Assembly: GCF_000426685.1 (NCBI RefSeq) | Contig: NZ_KE384553.1 | Coordinates: 390,906 to 454,905, forward strand | DNA: 64,000 bases | Origin: Solimonas flava DSM 18980 | GTDB lineage: Bacteria; Pseudomonadota; Gammaproteobacteria; Nevskiales; Nevskiaceae | Reading direction: 5' to 3' | In this document: positions 26,790 through 39,340 of the stretch, in pieces | How the letters are laid out: the number at the start of each line of letters is the position of its first letter | Numbering within the stretch: the first letter of the stretch is position 1 | Position numbers and translations under genes: made by a program | Notes under the pieces: model-generated | What the model saw: only the letters and a program-made list of their open reading frames with translations | Database searches by the model: none | What the model was told of the DNA's origin: nothing

Positions 26790-28895
26790 TCAGCGGTTCT
26801 CGGCCCGCTCCCACATCTGCAGATAGGCTTCGGCGCTGTTGTAGAGCGCGTCGAGCGCCGGCTTGCCGCCTTCGATGCGCACTTCCTCGACGAAGTCGGC
26901 CATCATGCCGTAGTGCGCGAAGCCGTCGACGTCGGTGTCGTAGACGCGCTCACCGCTCTGCTGGTGATCGAAACTGACCGGCTTGAAGCCGTTGAACTGC
27001 GGGCCCCAGTCCGGTCCCTGGAACAGCGTGAACGGATACTGCACCGGCGCCTTCTTCTGTTCGTTGCGCGGACGCGCCTGGGTGCCCATGCCGTTGGTGT
27101 CGGCGCCGAAGCCGAAGCCGAAGAAATAGCGCGGATCGTGCAGCGGCTCGGTCTTCTGCAGGGCTTCGACGTAGCCCTGGCCGTTGCCCTTGTAGTCGAA
27201 GATCAGGCCGCCGGTGCGGAAGATGCGCTGCGCCTGCTCGATGCTGACGCCGCCGTGGCCGCCGTGGCTCGACATCACCGGATAGCTCGGCGTCTGCGCT
27301 TCGGCGATGTCGAGCACCTCGCTCTTCATCTTCAGCTCCATGTGGTCGACTTCGATCATCACCTTCTTGTCGATCAGGCGCTGGATCAGGTAGCGGCCGA
27401 GATCGGTCAGCGTGCGCGTGTTGCACTGATTGGTGCTGGGGTCGTACACCGGCAGGCCGACCGGCGAGCCGTTCAGCACGTTCTGCACGAACAGCGACAG
27501 CGGATCGCTGCCGTTGAGCAGCACCAGCGGCACGCCGGTCATCTTCGTGCCGCCCTGATAGAGATAGGGCTGGTCCGGGCAGTCGTAGGTCTGCCAGAAG
27601 CTGCCGGTGTCGATGAAGTTGCCGACGTTGAGGATCAAGCCGTTGAACAGGCCGTTGCCGCCGAGCGCGTTGTTGAACTCGTGCATCGGGAACACCGTGC
27701 GCACGCCGAGCGCGTAGAACTCGTCGAGTTCGCGGTCGATCGTCTCCTTGTCGCACTGCGGGATGCCGACCTTCAGCGCGCAGTCGAACAGGTGCGAGTT
27801 CTCGATGCCGAGCACGACCGCCATCTTGCCTTCATTGATGACGCGCCGCGCCGCGGCCGGCGAATCGACCAGGCGGAACCAGCCCTTGCCGGGGCCGCCC
27901 TCCTGTGCGTCGATGTAATCCTGCAGATCGTGGATCTGCTGCACCTGCAGGCGCGCGGCGTCCATCTCGTTGCAGTTCTCGCCGGGCGACAGGCCGACGG
28001 TGTTCGCCTCGATGTTGCACAGCGTCTCGTTCTGCACGAGGAAGTTGATGGTCAGGCGCTGGCCGGCGAGCCAGGCACGCTCCAGCCACTTGTAGTAGGT
28101 CTGCTCGTGGGTCAGCGACTTCCAGCTCGGCCAGTCGTGGAAGCTCGGCCAGCCCTGCGTCTCGTGCGTCGCCAGCGGGTTGGTGTAGACGTACAGGTTG
28201 CCGACCAGGTCGAGCGTGCCGGCGGGGCCGTGCTGCACAACGCAGTCCTTCAGCGCCTCGGTGACGCCGTAGCGGTGGAACGGCCGGCCGTAGTGCGTGC
28301 CGCCGAGGAAATCCGTCGCGGTGATGTGCAGGTGCGAGTCGGCGAAGCCGACCACCGGCTGCCCGACGCCGCGGCCGCGGTAGGTCGTGCCGCTGGCATT
28401 GGTGCCGATCTCGGGGAAGCTCGCGCAATCCTGCGCCGCCTCGAAGCGGAAATCGCTGCCGGCGTCGGCGAGCTGCAGGCCGGCCTCGCCGGCGACGAGG
28501 CTGGCGTCGACTTCGTCGGAGCGCAGCGTGTAAAGCGGTGCCTCGCCGTCGATCGTCCAGTCGGCCGACTCGTCGGCGCTCGCCGCTGCGGTGACGCCGC
28601 GCGCGCGCGGCAGCGCCGCGACGAAGTGCGCGTCGCGGCCGTAGAGCAGGTAGCGGCCGAGCGCGGTCGGCTTGAAGAAGAACGGCTCGGCGCGCGCGAC
28701 ATCCGGCGTCAGCGCGTAGGTATCGCCGCTGCGCTGCACGTAGCGGCCGCTGCCGTCGTCGCGGAGCACGAAGCAGCCGTTGGCGAGTGCGTAGCGGTCC
28801 TTGGCGACCGGCGCCTCGCTGGTGGAACTGGAGTGGCCGCAGGCGGCGAGCAGGACCGCGGACGCACAGCAGGCGTAGAGAACCGGGTGTTTCAC
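26790..28895 (-). CDS. Lipoprotein with M19 membrane-dipeptidase-like domain
   Basis: A 701-residue lipoprotein starting at GTG 28895 after GGGGGAGATG; lipobox LLAAC, Cys19. The first 160 mature residues form a separate domain of unknown type. The rest is an amidohydrolase barrel of renal-dipeptidase (M19) type, with metal-binding candidates DSHLHI, GIENSHLF, VDHMELK and SSHGGHGG in the expected order. M19 enzymes hydrolyse dipeptides, including D-containing ones, with two zinc ions. It is much longer than a typical M19 (about 400 residues), with large loops in the barrel. Activity is plausible; substrate unknown. Confidence 0.7.
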   Translation of the reverse strand: MKHPVLYACCASAVLLAACGHSSSTSEAPVAKDRYALANGCFVLRDDGSGRYVQRSGDTYALTPDVARAEPFFFKPTALGRYLLYGRDAHFVAALPRARGVTAAASADESADWTIDGEAPLYTLRSDEVDASLVAGEAGLQLADAGSDFRFEAAQDCASFPEIGTNASGTTYRGRGVGQPVVGFADSHLHITATDFLGGTHYGRPFHRYGVTEALKDCVVQHGPAGTLDLVGNLYVYTNPLATHETQGWPSFHDWPSWKSLTHEQTYYKWLERAWLAGQRLTINFLVQNETLCNIEANTVGLSPGENCNEMDAARLQVQQIHDLQDYIDAQEGGPGKGWFRLVDSPAAARRVINEGKMAVVLGIENSHLFDCALKVGIPQCDKETIDRELDEFYALGVRTVFPMHEFNNALGGNGLFNGLILNVGNFIDTGSFWQTYDCPDQPYLYQGGTKMTGVPLVLLNGSDPLSLFVQNVLNGSPVGLPVYDPSTNQCNTRTLTDLGRYLIQRLIDKKVMIEVDHMELKMKSEVLDIAEAQTPSYPVMSSHGGHGGVSIEQAQRIFRTGGLIFDYKGNGQGYVEALQKTEPLHDPRYFFGFGFGADTNGMGTQARPRNEQKKAPVQYPFTLFQGPDWGPQFNGFKPVSFDHQQSGERVYDTDVDGFAHYGMMADFVEEVRIEGGKPALDALYNSAEAYLQMWERAENR

Positions 28896-29089
28896 GAAGC
28901 ATCTCCCCCGGAGAGCTTCGTTGTCGGATGCGATGCGTCCGCTATGCCGGATCGTCGCTGGCGTCGTCTGCGCCGTGTCCGCGGCGGCTCCCCGAAGCGC
29001 CGTCGGACGCCTGCGACCTTAGGCGCCGGTGCCGCTCCGGTCGAGTAGTAAATCCGGCCAGGGTCGCCGGCGGCGCGTTGCGGCGCGCT

Positions 29090-31042
<1,953 letters not shown>

Positions 31043-31104
31043 GGCGAATGGCGGCAGGGTGAGCGGCGGAGACGGGCGAGGCGGCGGCTTGCGCAGCCGC
31101 GTGC

Positions 31105-31956
31105 CTACGGCGCGGCGGCGGCGAGCGGTTTGACGAACTTCAGCGTCATGCGGTCCGACTCGCCGATCGCGAGATAGCGCTCGCGGTCCTGGTCCTTCAG
31201 GCGCAGCGTCGGCGGCAGCGTCCAGACGCCGGCCGGGTAGTCCTTGCGGTCCTTCGCGTTGGCGTTGATCTCGGCGCGCGCAGCCAGCTCGAAGCCGGCG
31301 TTGCGGGCGAGCGCGATCACGTAATCCTCGTTGACGTAGCCGCTGTCCTTCATCTGCTGCAGCGTGCTGCCGGGCCGGGCGCGATGCTCGACGACGCCGA
31401 GCACGCCGCCGGGCTTGAGCGCCGCGAAGAACGCGTCGAAGGCCTGCTGCTCGAAGCCGCCGGAAATCCAGTTGTGCACGTTGCGGAAGGTCAGCACCGC
31501 GTCGGCGCTGCCGGGCGGCGCGATCGCGGTGCGCTGCGGCGGACCGAATTCGGTGACGACCACCTCGCCGAAACGCGCCGGGTCGGCTTCGAGCTTGGCC
31601 CGGTAGGCGGCGACGCTGCGCTTGCTGTAGTCGGAGGCCGTCGGCAGGCTCGCCGCCGGCGTCGCGGCGATGTAGCGGCCGTGCTCGTGCAGATAGGCGG
31701 CGAGGATGTCGGTGTAGCCGGTGGTGCCGGGCCAGATCTCGACGACCGTCATCTGCGGCGCGATGCCGAAGAACGTCAGCGTCTGCTGCGGATGACGGTA
31801 GCGGTCGCGCGCCCTCTGCTCCGCCGGACGCGCCGGATCGTCGATCGCCGCTTTCAGCGCGTGCGCGTCGACGCCGGCGGCGCTCGCGGCGCCGGTGAGC
31901 AGGATCGCGGCAAAGCCGCCGGTGAGGGTCGCGCACAGCCGCTTGCCGATGTTCAT
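31105..31956 (-). CDS. Exported class I methyltransferase-like protein
   Basis: A 283-residue protein with an obvious Sec signal peptide (KRLCATLTGGFAAILLTGAASA) at ATG 31956. The mature part has a Rossmann methyltransferase outline: VVEIWPGTTGYTDILAAYL in place of the usual SAM-binding glycine loop, DAVLTFRNVHNWI for the post-motif region and ALKPGGVLGVVEHR as motif III. SAM is not expected in the periplasm, so catalysis there is doubtful. Related exported proteins occur in several proteobacteria and are annotated only as methyltransferases. Likely cotranscribed with the S9 peptidase. Confidence 0.7.
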   Translation of the reverse strand: MNIGKRLCATLTGGFAAILLTGAASAAGVDAHALKAAIDDPARPAEQRARDRYRHPQQTLTFFGIAPQMTVVEIWPGTTGYTDILAAYLHEHGRYIAATPAASLPTASDYSKRSVAAYRAKLEADPARFGEVVVTEFGPPQRTAIAPPGSADAVLTFRNVHNWISGGFEQQAFDAFFAALKPGGVLGVVEHRARPGSTLQQMKDSGYVNEDYVIALARNAGFELAARAEINANAKDRKDYPAGVWTLPPTLRLKDQDRERYLAIGESDRMTLKFVKPLAAAAP

Positions 31957-32197
31957 GCCGTGGGTCCGGATTCGATCAGGGAAGCCGCGACCATAGCCGC
32001 TGCGGCACGGGCTGGCGAGAGGGAATCTGCCTCTTCCGCATGACGGCCCTGTCAGCGAGCCGACCGTGCCGCGGCCGCTGCTCTCCGCTGCGGATTGGCA
32101 GTGCCGTCGCGCCGCCGTGCCGATGCGTGCGCGGAGCGTGGCCGGCGCGATCTCTGGCGGCGGCACGCCCGGCCGCCGCCAGAGACCGCGCCGCGGC

Positions 32198-34324
<2,127 letters not shown>

Positions 34325-34888
34325 TTACCGCGCGTCGCTGCGCGCGGCGGCGGCGTGCTCGGCCTTGAGCATGGCGCTGATGCGGTCCTGGTTCTCGCTC
34401 CAGCGCAGCACCCATTCCGGCAGCGTCGGCGTCTGTTCGCCGCCGCCGCAGACTTCCATGATCTTGGCCGGCGGCACCGGGCCCTTGCTGCTGACGAACA
34501 GATAGCGCACCAGCACCAGCGCGCAGACGCGGCCGTCGCGCACGAAGCGGTGCTCGCCGTAGGTCCACTTCTGGTCCCAGCCGAGCAGGCGCGACTGCAG
34601 CTCGTAGGTCTGGAACGGCTGCAGCGAGCTTGAGAAGCGCGCGTCGGAATCGCCGGCCACCGGCCGCCAGCCGCGGCGCAGCGCCTTCCACCACACGCCG
34701 CTGCGCAGGCCGAGATCGAGGCGGCCGAGATCGGCCACCGAGAAGTAGCGGCCGTTGTTCATGTGCAGGTTCATGTCGAGATCGCCCGGCCACACGCGCA
34801 GCGCGAGGCGACTCGTGTCGAGCACGGCCAGCCGGCCGCGCCAGCGGAAGCTCAGCCAGATCCAGAGGCTGCGCCAGAGCATCATCAT
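34325..34888 (-). CDS. Thioesterase-superfamily protein (THEM6-like)
   Basis: A 187-residue protein starting MMM at 34888 (the exact first Met is uncertain). The N-terminal stretch WRSLWIWLSFRW is amphipathic and may associate with membrane. The hot-dog motif DLDMNLHMNNGRYFSVADLG matches THEM6-like thioesterases. It would hydrolyse acyl-CoAs or acyl-ACPs; substrate unknown. It is 78 bases upstream of fadH on the same strand and probably in the same transcript, which suits a beta-oxidation role. Confidence 0.8.
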   Translation of the reverse strand: MMMLWRSLWIWLSFRWRGRLAVLDTSRLALRVWPGDLDMNLHMNNGRYFSVADLGRLDLGLRSGVWWKALRRGWRPVAGDSDARFSSSLQPFQTYELQSRLLGWDQKWTYGEHRFVRDGRVCALVLVRYLFVSSKGPVPPAKIMEVCGGGEQTPTLPEWVLRWSENQDRISAMLKAEHAAAARSDAR

Positions 34889-35081
34889 CGAACGGTTCCC
34901 CTTGAGTGGTGGGCGACGCTAGCGCAGGCGCCGGCCGGCTGCCATTGGCCGCCGCGCCGGCCGCGGCGCCGGCACGGGGCGCGCATTCGCCGGTGCGACA
35001 GGATGGCGAGGTCTGCGGCCATAACGGGCCGGATCGCCGACGCTATGCTGGCGGCCATTTCAAGATCCGGGGAGAGCCGGC

Positions 35082-36140
35082 ATGTCGACGCCGATCGAAG
35101 TCCGCAGCGGCCAGTTCCACTACCAGCAATACACGCTCGCCTACGAGCTTTACGGCGCGGACGGCGGCACGCCTTGCGTGCTCGTGCACGGCATCCTGCT
35201 TGATTCGCTGCTCAACCGCGCGCTGGCGCGCCGCTTCGCCGCGCTCGGCTATCAGGTCGCGCTGATCGATCTGCTCGGCCACGGCAAGAGCGACCGCAGC
35301 CGCGATCCCAAGGAGCATCGCGTCGATTTCTACGCCGATCAGGTGCTCGCGCTGCTCGACCATCTCGGCTGGGCGCGCGCCGTCGTCGGCGGCGTCTCGC
35401 TCGGCTGCATCACCGCGCTGACGGTCGCCGTCAAGGCGCCGCAGCGCTGCGCGGCCCTGTTCCTCGAAATGCCGGTGATGGAATGGTCGGCGCCGTGGGC
35501 GGCGCTGATCCTCTCGCCGCTGCTCGTCGCCTCGCGCTACAACCAGCCGGTGCAGGCGCGCATCGCGCGTCTGATCGGCCGCCTGCCGCGGCCGCCGGTC
35601 GACTGGCTCGCCAGCGCGATGAACGCCATTTCCAACGACCCGCGCGTCGTCGCCGCGATCCTGCATGGCGTGCTGGTCGGTCCCATCGTGCCGACGCTGG
35701 CCGAACGCCGCCGGCTGACGATGCCGGTGCTCATCATCGGCCACAGCGGCGACAAGCTGCACGAGCACCGCGACGCCCGCTCGCTCGCCACGCAACTGCC
35801 CAATGCCCGGCTGCTGATGGCCAGGTCCATCCTCGAATTGCGGACCCGGCCCGCGCGCCTCTGGCCGCAGATCGAAGCCTTCATGCGCGCCGCGCTGGAC
35901 GCCGAGACGGCGCCGGCTGCCGTGACGGCGGACGCGCCGCGCGCGGTGCCGCGCAAACCGGCTGTGCGCAAGCCGGCGGTCGCCGCCAAACGCGCCGCCG
36001 TGCGCAAGGCGCGTCCCGAGGCCAAGACCACAGCCAAGACCGCAACCAAAGCCAAAGCCGCAGTGGCGGCGCGCAAGCCGGCGGCGGGCAAGGCCGGGAA
36101 CAAGCGCGTCGCCAAGCGGCCGCGCGCCGCCAAGCGCTAA
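35082..36140 (+). CDS. Alpha/beta hydrolase-fold protein with histone-H1-like tail
   Basis: A 352-residue protein. Residues 1-275 form an alpha/beta hydrolase: oxyanion strand LVHGILLDS, LIDLLGHGKSD, nucleophile elbow GGVSLGCITA and an acid in IGHSGDKLHEH. At the place where the catalytic histidine normally stands, the text reads LLMARSILELRTRP with no histidine, so catalysis is in doubt. Residues about 280-352 are a Lys/Ala/Pro/Arg-rich tail (for example KTTAKTATKAKAAVAARKPA) like bacterial histone-H1-type or AlgP C-termini, expected to bind DNA, RNA or other polyanions. Monocistronic, divergent from the thioesterase gene. Confidence 0.75.
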   Translation: MSTPIEVRSGQFHYQQYTLAYELYGADGGTPCVLVHGILLDSLLNRALARRFAALGYQVALIDLLGHGKSDRSRDPKEHRVDFYADQVLALLDHLGWARAVVGGVSLGCITALTVAVKAPQRCAALFLEMPVMEWSAPWAALILSPLLVASRYNQPVQARIARLIGRLPRPPVDWLASAMNAISNDPRVVAAILHGVLVGPIVPTLAERRRLTMPVLIIGHSGDKLHEHRDARSLATQLPNARLLMARSILELRTRPARLWPQIEAFMRAALDAETAPAAVTADAPRAVPRKPAVRKPAVAAKRAAVRKARPEAKTTAKTATKAKAAVAARKPAAGKAGNKRVAKRPRAAKR

Positions 36141-36162
36141 CCCGGCGCGCGCCGGCCGGTGC

Positions 36163-36606
36163 TCAAGCGGCCGTATTCACCTTCGGGAACAGCGCGCGGA
36201 AGGTCTCCGGCATCGCCTCGACCTTTTTCGCCGTGTAGTTGAAGAACACGAAGCCGGACTTCGCCATCGCGATCAGCGTGCCGTCCGCCGGCCGCGTGAT
36301 GCGGAACACGATGTCGCCGCCGTAGCGGTTGAAGTCCATCACCCCGACCTCGAACAGCAGCTGGTCGCGTGCATAGGCCTCGGCGCGGTACATCGTCGCC
36401 AGATCGGTGACGATGATGCCCAGCTGCGCATCCATCGGTTCTGTGATGCCGAACTCGAACAGGAAGCGGGCGCGCGCTTCCGAGATCATCGAGATCATCG
36501 CGTCGTTGCTCAGATGGTTCGCGCCGTTGATGTCGGTGATGCGCACGGTCAGCGTCGTGCGGTAGACGTAGGCATCCTCGGGAAACTGCAGGTTCAGGCG
36601 CGCCAT
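36163..36606 (-). CDS. Thioesterase-family hot-dog protein
   Basis: A 147-residue single-domain protein from ATG 36606. The hot-dog helix region RITDINGANHLSNDAMISMI carries Asp and the NHLSND variant of the 4HBT signature; LIAMAKSGFVFFNYTAKKV is the closing strand pair. Acyl-CoA thioesterases of this kind are common but the Asp-to-substrate geometry is only inferred. Convergent with the alpha/beta hydrolase gene; upstream lies a cluster of hairpins that separates it from map. Confidence 0.75.
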   Translation of the reverse strand: MARLNLQFPEDAYVYRTTLTVRITDINGANHLSNDAMISMISEARARFLFEFGITEPMDAQLGIIVTDLATMYRAEAYARDQLLFEVGVMDFNRYGGDIVFRITRPADGTLIAMAKSGFVFFNYTAKKVEAMPETFRALFPKVNTAA

Positions 36607-36683
36607 CGGGGCATCCGTCGTGATCGAAGGCGGCGATTGTAGGGGAGGGCGGACGCCGGCGGGCGTCGGTTCCGTGCCCGGCT

Positions 36684-36791
36684 AGCGGAAGCGCTCGGGC
36701 GCTTCCCGCTGCCGCTGTCGCGAGCCTTGCCGCTGCGGCAAGGCCCGGGCGTGCCCGCGTGGCCGGGGCCGGCCTTTCGATCGAAGGCCGG
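36684..36791. repeat. Cluster of three hairpins between map and thioesterase genes
   Basis: Three inverted repeats follow one another. GGAAGCG...CGCTTCC (36687-36706, extended with a bulge to 36684-36710) is first. GCCTTGCC-GCTGC-GGCAAGGC (36724-36744) is second. CCGGCCTT...AAGGCCGG with CGATCG in the loop (36769-36791) is third. No T-runs follow on either strand, so these are not standard terminators; they may stabilise or end mRNA of the two minus-strand genes. Confidence 0.75.
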
Positions 36792-36809
36792 GCTCCCGCC
36801 CGAAGGAGC

Positions 36810-37556
36810 TCAGTGCTGAGTGACCACGATCGGATCGCCCTTGGTGATGATCATCGTGTGCTCGTACTGCGCCGACAGGTTGCCGTGCGCGCCAACCAGG
36901 GTCCAGCCATCGTCGGTTTCGGTCACGATGCGGCTCTTCGTCGAGAGGAAGGGCTCGATGGTGATGACCATGCCTTCCTGGAGGATGCGCCGGTCCGCCG
37001 GATCGAAGTACCCGGCAATGCTCTCGGGTTCTTCATGGAGCGCACGCCCCACGCCGTGGCTGCCGAGGTTCTCGATGATCTTGAAGCCGTAGGTCTTCGC
37101 GGTCCGCTGGATGGCGGCGCCGATGCCGTTGACGGGCTGGCCGGCGCGGGCCTGCTTCATCGCGTACTCGAGGGCGGTGCGGGTGGCATGGCACAGGCGC
37201 GTCTTCTGCGGATTGGTCGGCGGCACGACTTTCGTTCCGCCGGTATCGGCGAAGTAGCCGTCCAGCTCGGCGGAAACGTCGACGTTCAATACGTCGCCGG
37301 CCCGGATCACGCGGTCGCCCGGAATGCCGTGCGCCGCCTGCTCGTTGATGCTGATGCAGGTCGCGCCCGGGAAGTCATACGTCAGCTGCGGCGCCGAGCG
37401 TGCGCCGTGCTTTGCCAGCAACTGCTCGCCGATCGCGTCCAGCTCGCGCGTCGTCATGCCGGGCTCGGCAGCGTCGAGCATTTCCTGCAGCACGTATGAA
37501 ACGATCTTGCCGATGCGCTTGAGTGCTACGACGTCGTCTTCTGTTTCGATGGTCAT
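36810..37556 (-). CDS. map: Type I methionine aminopeptidase
   Basis: A 248-residue enzyme that removes the initiator methionine from new proteins in the cytoplasm. The five metal ligands of MetAP can be read in order: Asp in NVDVSAELDG, Asp in YFADTGGT, His in LGSHGVGRALHEEP, Glu in MVITIEPFLS and Glu in AQYEHTMIIT. The usual substrate-side histidine is in QAAHGIPGD. ATG 37556 follows CAGGACA. The neighbours (rpsB-type operon) seen beside map in many bacteria are absent, so this may be a second copy. Confidence 0.92.
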   Translation of the reverse strand: MTIETEDDVVALKRIGKIVSYVLQEMLDAAEPGMTTRELDAIGEQLLAKHGARSAPQLTYDFPGATCISINEQAAHGIPGDRVIRAGDVLNVDVSAELDGYFADTGGTKVVPPTNPQKTRLCHATRTALEYAMKQARAGQPVNGIGAAIQRTAKTYGFKIIENLGSHGVGRALHEEPESIAGYFDPADRRILQEGMVITIEPFLSTKSRIVTETDDGWTLVGAHGNLSAQYEHTMIITKGDPIVVTQH

Positions 37557-37684
37557 GCGATGTCCTGTCTGAATGCGGCGAGGAAGCCGAAATGTGCGAT
37601 TGCACCCGCCTCCGAATTCGCAATCAGCGTCCTGTGGGTGCACGGAGTGTTGGTAATATCGCCGTTTGGATGGCACCGGATCAA

Positions 37685-38014
37685 TCAGCGCCGCGCGCCG
37701 AGCACGATGACGGCGGCGCCGGCGAGGCACAGCGCGGCGCCGAGCAGGTCGGTCGCCGTCGGGCGAACGCCTTCGACGCGCCACAGCCAGAGCAGCGCCA
37801 CGGCGATGTAGATGCCGCCGTAGGCGGCATAGACGCGGCCGGCGGCGGTCGGGTGCAGCGTCAGCAGCCAGGCGAACAGCGCGAGGCTGGCGGCAGCGGG
37901 CAGCAGCAGCCACGGCGTGCGCTGTTCGCGCAGGACCAGATACGGCAGGTAGCAGCCGACGATCTCGGCGAGCGCGGTGGCGACGAACAGCGGCAGCGCC
38001 TGCAGGATGTTCAT
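37685..38014 (-). CDS. YnfA-family small membrane protein
   Basis: A 109-residue protein with four hydrophobic helices. Family signatures: [17 protein letters not shown], where the acidic residue lies in the first helix, [20 protein letters not shown] and [19 protein letters not shown]. It is the UPF0060/YnfA type, related to small multidrug-resistance exporters; some homologs have been linked to drug efflux. Last gene of a TetR-DUF4442-YnfA operon with ATGA overlaps, so an inducible efflux role is plausible. Confidence 0.9.
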   Translation of the reverse strand: MNILQALPLFVATALAEIVGCYLPYLVLREQRTPWLLLPAAASLALFAWLLTLHPTAAGRVYAAYGGIYIAVALLWLWRVEGVRPTATDLLGAALCLAGAAVIVLGARR

Positions 38015-38469
38015 GCCGCGGCGCGCTCCTTCTTGCGACGCACGTACAGCGTCTTCAGCACGCGTGCGACGAGCTTGCCGTCGCCGTCGGTGATGTCGAC
38101 GCGATACTCCGGCAGCACGGCCTGGCCGCGTGCGGCCTCGCGACGCAGGCGTTCGATCTCGGCGGGCGGCATGCGAAAGCGCGCGTAGACGGTGCCGCGC
38201 CCCGGCGCGATGAAGTCGATCTGCGCGGACTTGTCCCAGACGATGTGGTCCGGGCCGATCTGGCGCATCGTCATCAGCATCAGGAACGGATCGGCCATCG
38301 CGTAGAGACTGCCGCCGAACTGCGTGCCGACCGCGTTCCGGTTGTACCAGCGCAGCGTCATGCTGACGTTGATCTCCGAATAGTCGGCGCTGACGCGGTC
38401 GACCCGGATGCCGGTGAAGAGATAGGGCGGGTAGAGGTTCAACAGCAGGCGGAACAGGCGCGAGTTCAT
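38011..38469 (-). CDS. DUF4442 hot-dog protein
   Basis: A 152-residue hot-dog-fold protein between TetR and YnfA, overlapping both by 4 bases. The text [41 protein letters not shown] and [14 protein letters not shown] is typical of DUF4442, a thioesterase-related family. Catalytic identity is uncertain. Its operon position suggests control by the upstream repressor. Confidence 0.85.
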   Translation of the reverse strand: MNSRLFRLLLNLYPPYLFTGIRVDRVSADYSEINVSMTLRWYNRNAVGTQFGGSLYAMADPFLMLMTMRQIGPDHIVWDKSAQIDFIAPGRGTVYARFRMPPAEIERLRREAARGQAVLPEYRVDITDGDGKLVARVLKTLYVRRKKERAAA

Positions 38470-39104
38470 GGCGCGGCTCCGGGGTCGGGGCTGCCGATGA
38501 AGTCGGCGAGCAGGGCGGTGAGCTGGGCCAGCATCTCGCGCTCGCGCAGCTTGAGGTCGCGCAGCTCGCCCTGGGCGATGGCATCGAATACGCGCTCGAC
38601 GGTCAGCAGCATCACGGCATCGCTCTCGCGCGCGGTGCGGCCACGGCCGAGCCGCTGGCGCAGCGCGGCGATGATGGCGAGCTGGCGGCGTTGCAGGTTG
38701 CGGTAGAAGTCCTTCACGCCTTCGTCGGCCGGCACCAGGCCCAGCAGCGAGGCGCGCAGACCGTACCAGCGCACGTGCAGCTTGAGCGCGGACTTCAGCA
38801 CGCGCCGGGCGACCTCGGTCGGCGAGCCGGGGGCCTGTGCTTCGGCGCTGATCACGTCCCACTCGCCGGTGATCCAGAAATCCCAGGCTGCCAGCAGGAT
38901 TTCGCGCTTGTCCTTGAAGTGCTTGTAGAACGTGCCGGTCGCGTAGCCGGCGTGCCGGGCGATCTCGCCGGCATCGACGCCGTAATAGCCGTGAGCGTTG
39001 AAGCACTCGGCGGCGGCGGCGACGAGGCGCGCGCGCGTTTCGGCCGGCGCGCCGCGGCGCGGGCGCGTTTCCGGAGACGGCGGGGGGCGAGAGCGGGTGG
39101 ACAT
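38466..39104 (-). CDS. TetR-family transcriptional regulator
   Basis: A 212-residue regulator. The N-terminal helix-turn-helix is clear: [49 protein letters not shown]. The rest is a ligand-binding helical domain without recognisable substrate motif. Translationally coupled to DUF4442 and YnfA genes and divergent from an amidohydrolase (236-base gap). It likely represses its own operon; the operator is not identified. Confidence 0.92.
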   Translation of the reverse strand: MSTRSRPPPSPETRPRRGAPAETRARLVAAAAECFNAHGYYGVDAGEIARHAGYATGTFYKHFKDKREILLAAWDFWITGEWDVISAEAQAPGSPTEVARRVLKSALKLHVRWYGLRASLLGLVPADEGVKDFYRNLQRRQLAIIAALRQRLGRGRTARESDAVMLLTVERVFDAIAQGELRDLKLREREMLAQLTALLADFIGSPDPGAAP

Positions 39105-39340
39105 GCGCCGGATGGTAGCGGATCGCCTGCGTGGCGCGTCTTAGTGAGGAGTCTTTCACTTCCGGCGGCGGATGTGCCACTATCGGCCGCAAGGCAGGTG
39201 GAGAAGCGCGGGCAACGCGACGGCCACGGTGACCGGTTCGAAGCAGGATCGGCACGGGCGCCATCTGCAGACGGCGGTGTCGTCGGCCTTGGGCCCGCGT
39301 CGCCGCCGAAACGGCAAAGAACGAGAGGAGGAGAGAGGCC
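39105..39340. promoter_or_regulatory. Divergent promoter region between TetR gene and amidohydrolase
   Basis: The gap holds the start regions for both divergent genes and a strong ribosome binding site (GGAGGAGAG at 39326-39334) for the amidohydrolase. No long dyad suited to a TetR operator stands out by eye; nothing else is seen. Confidence 0.4.
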
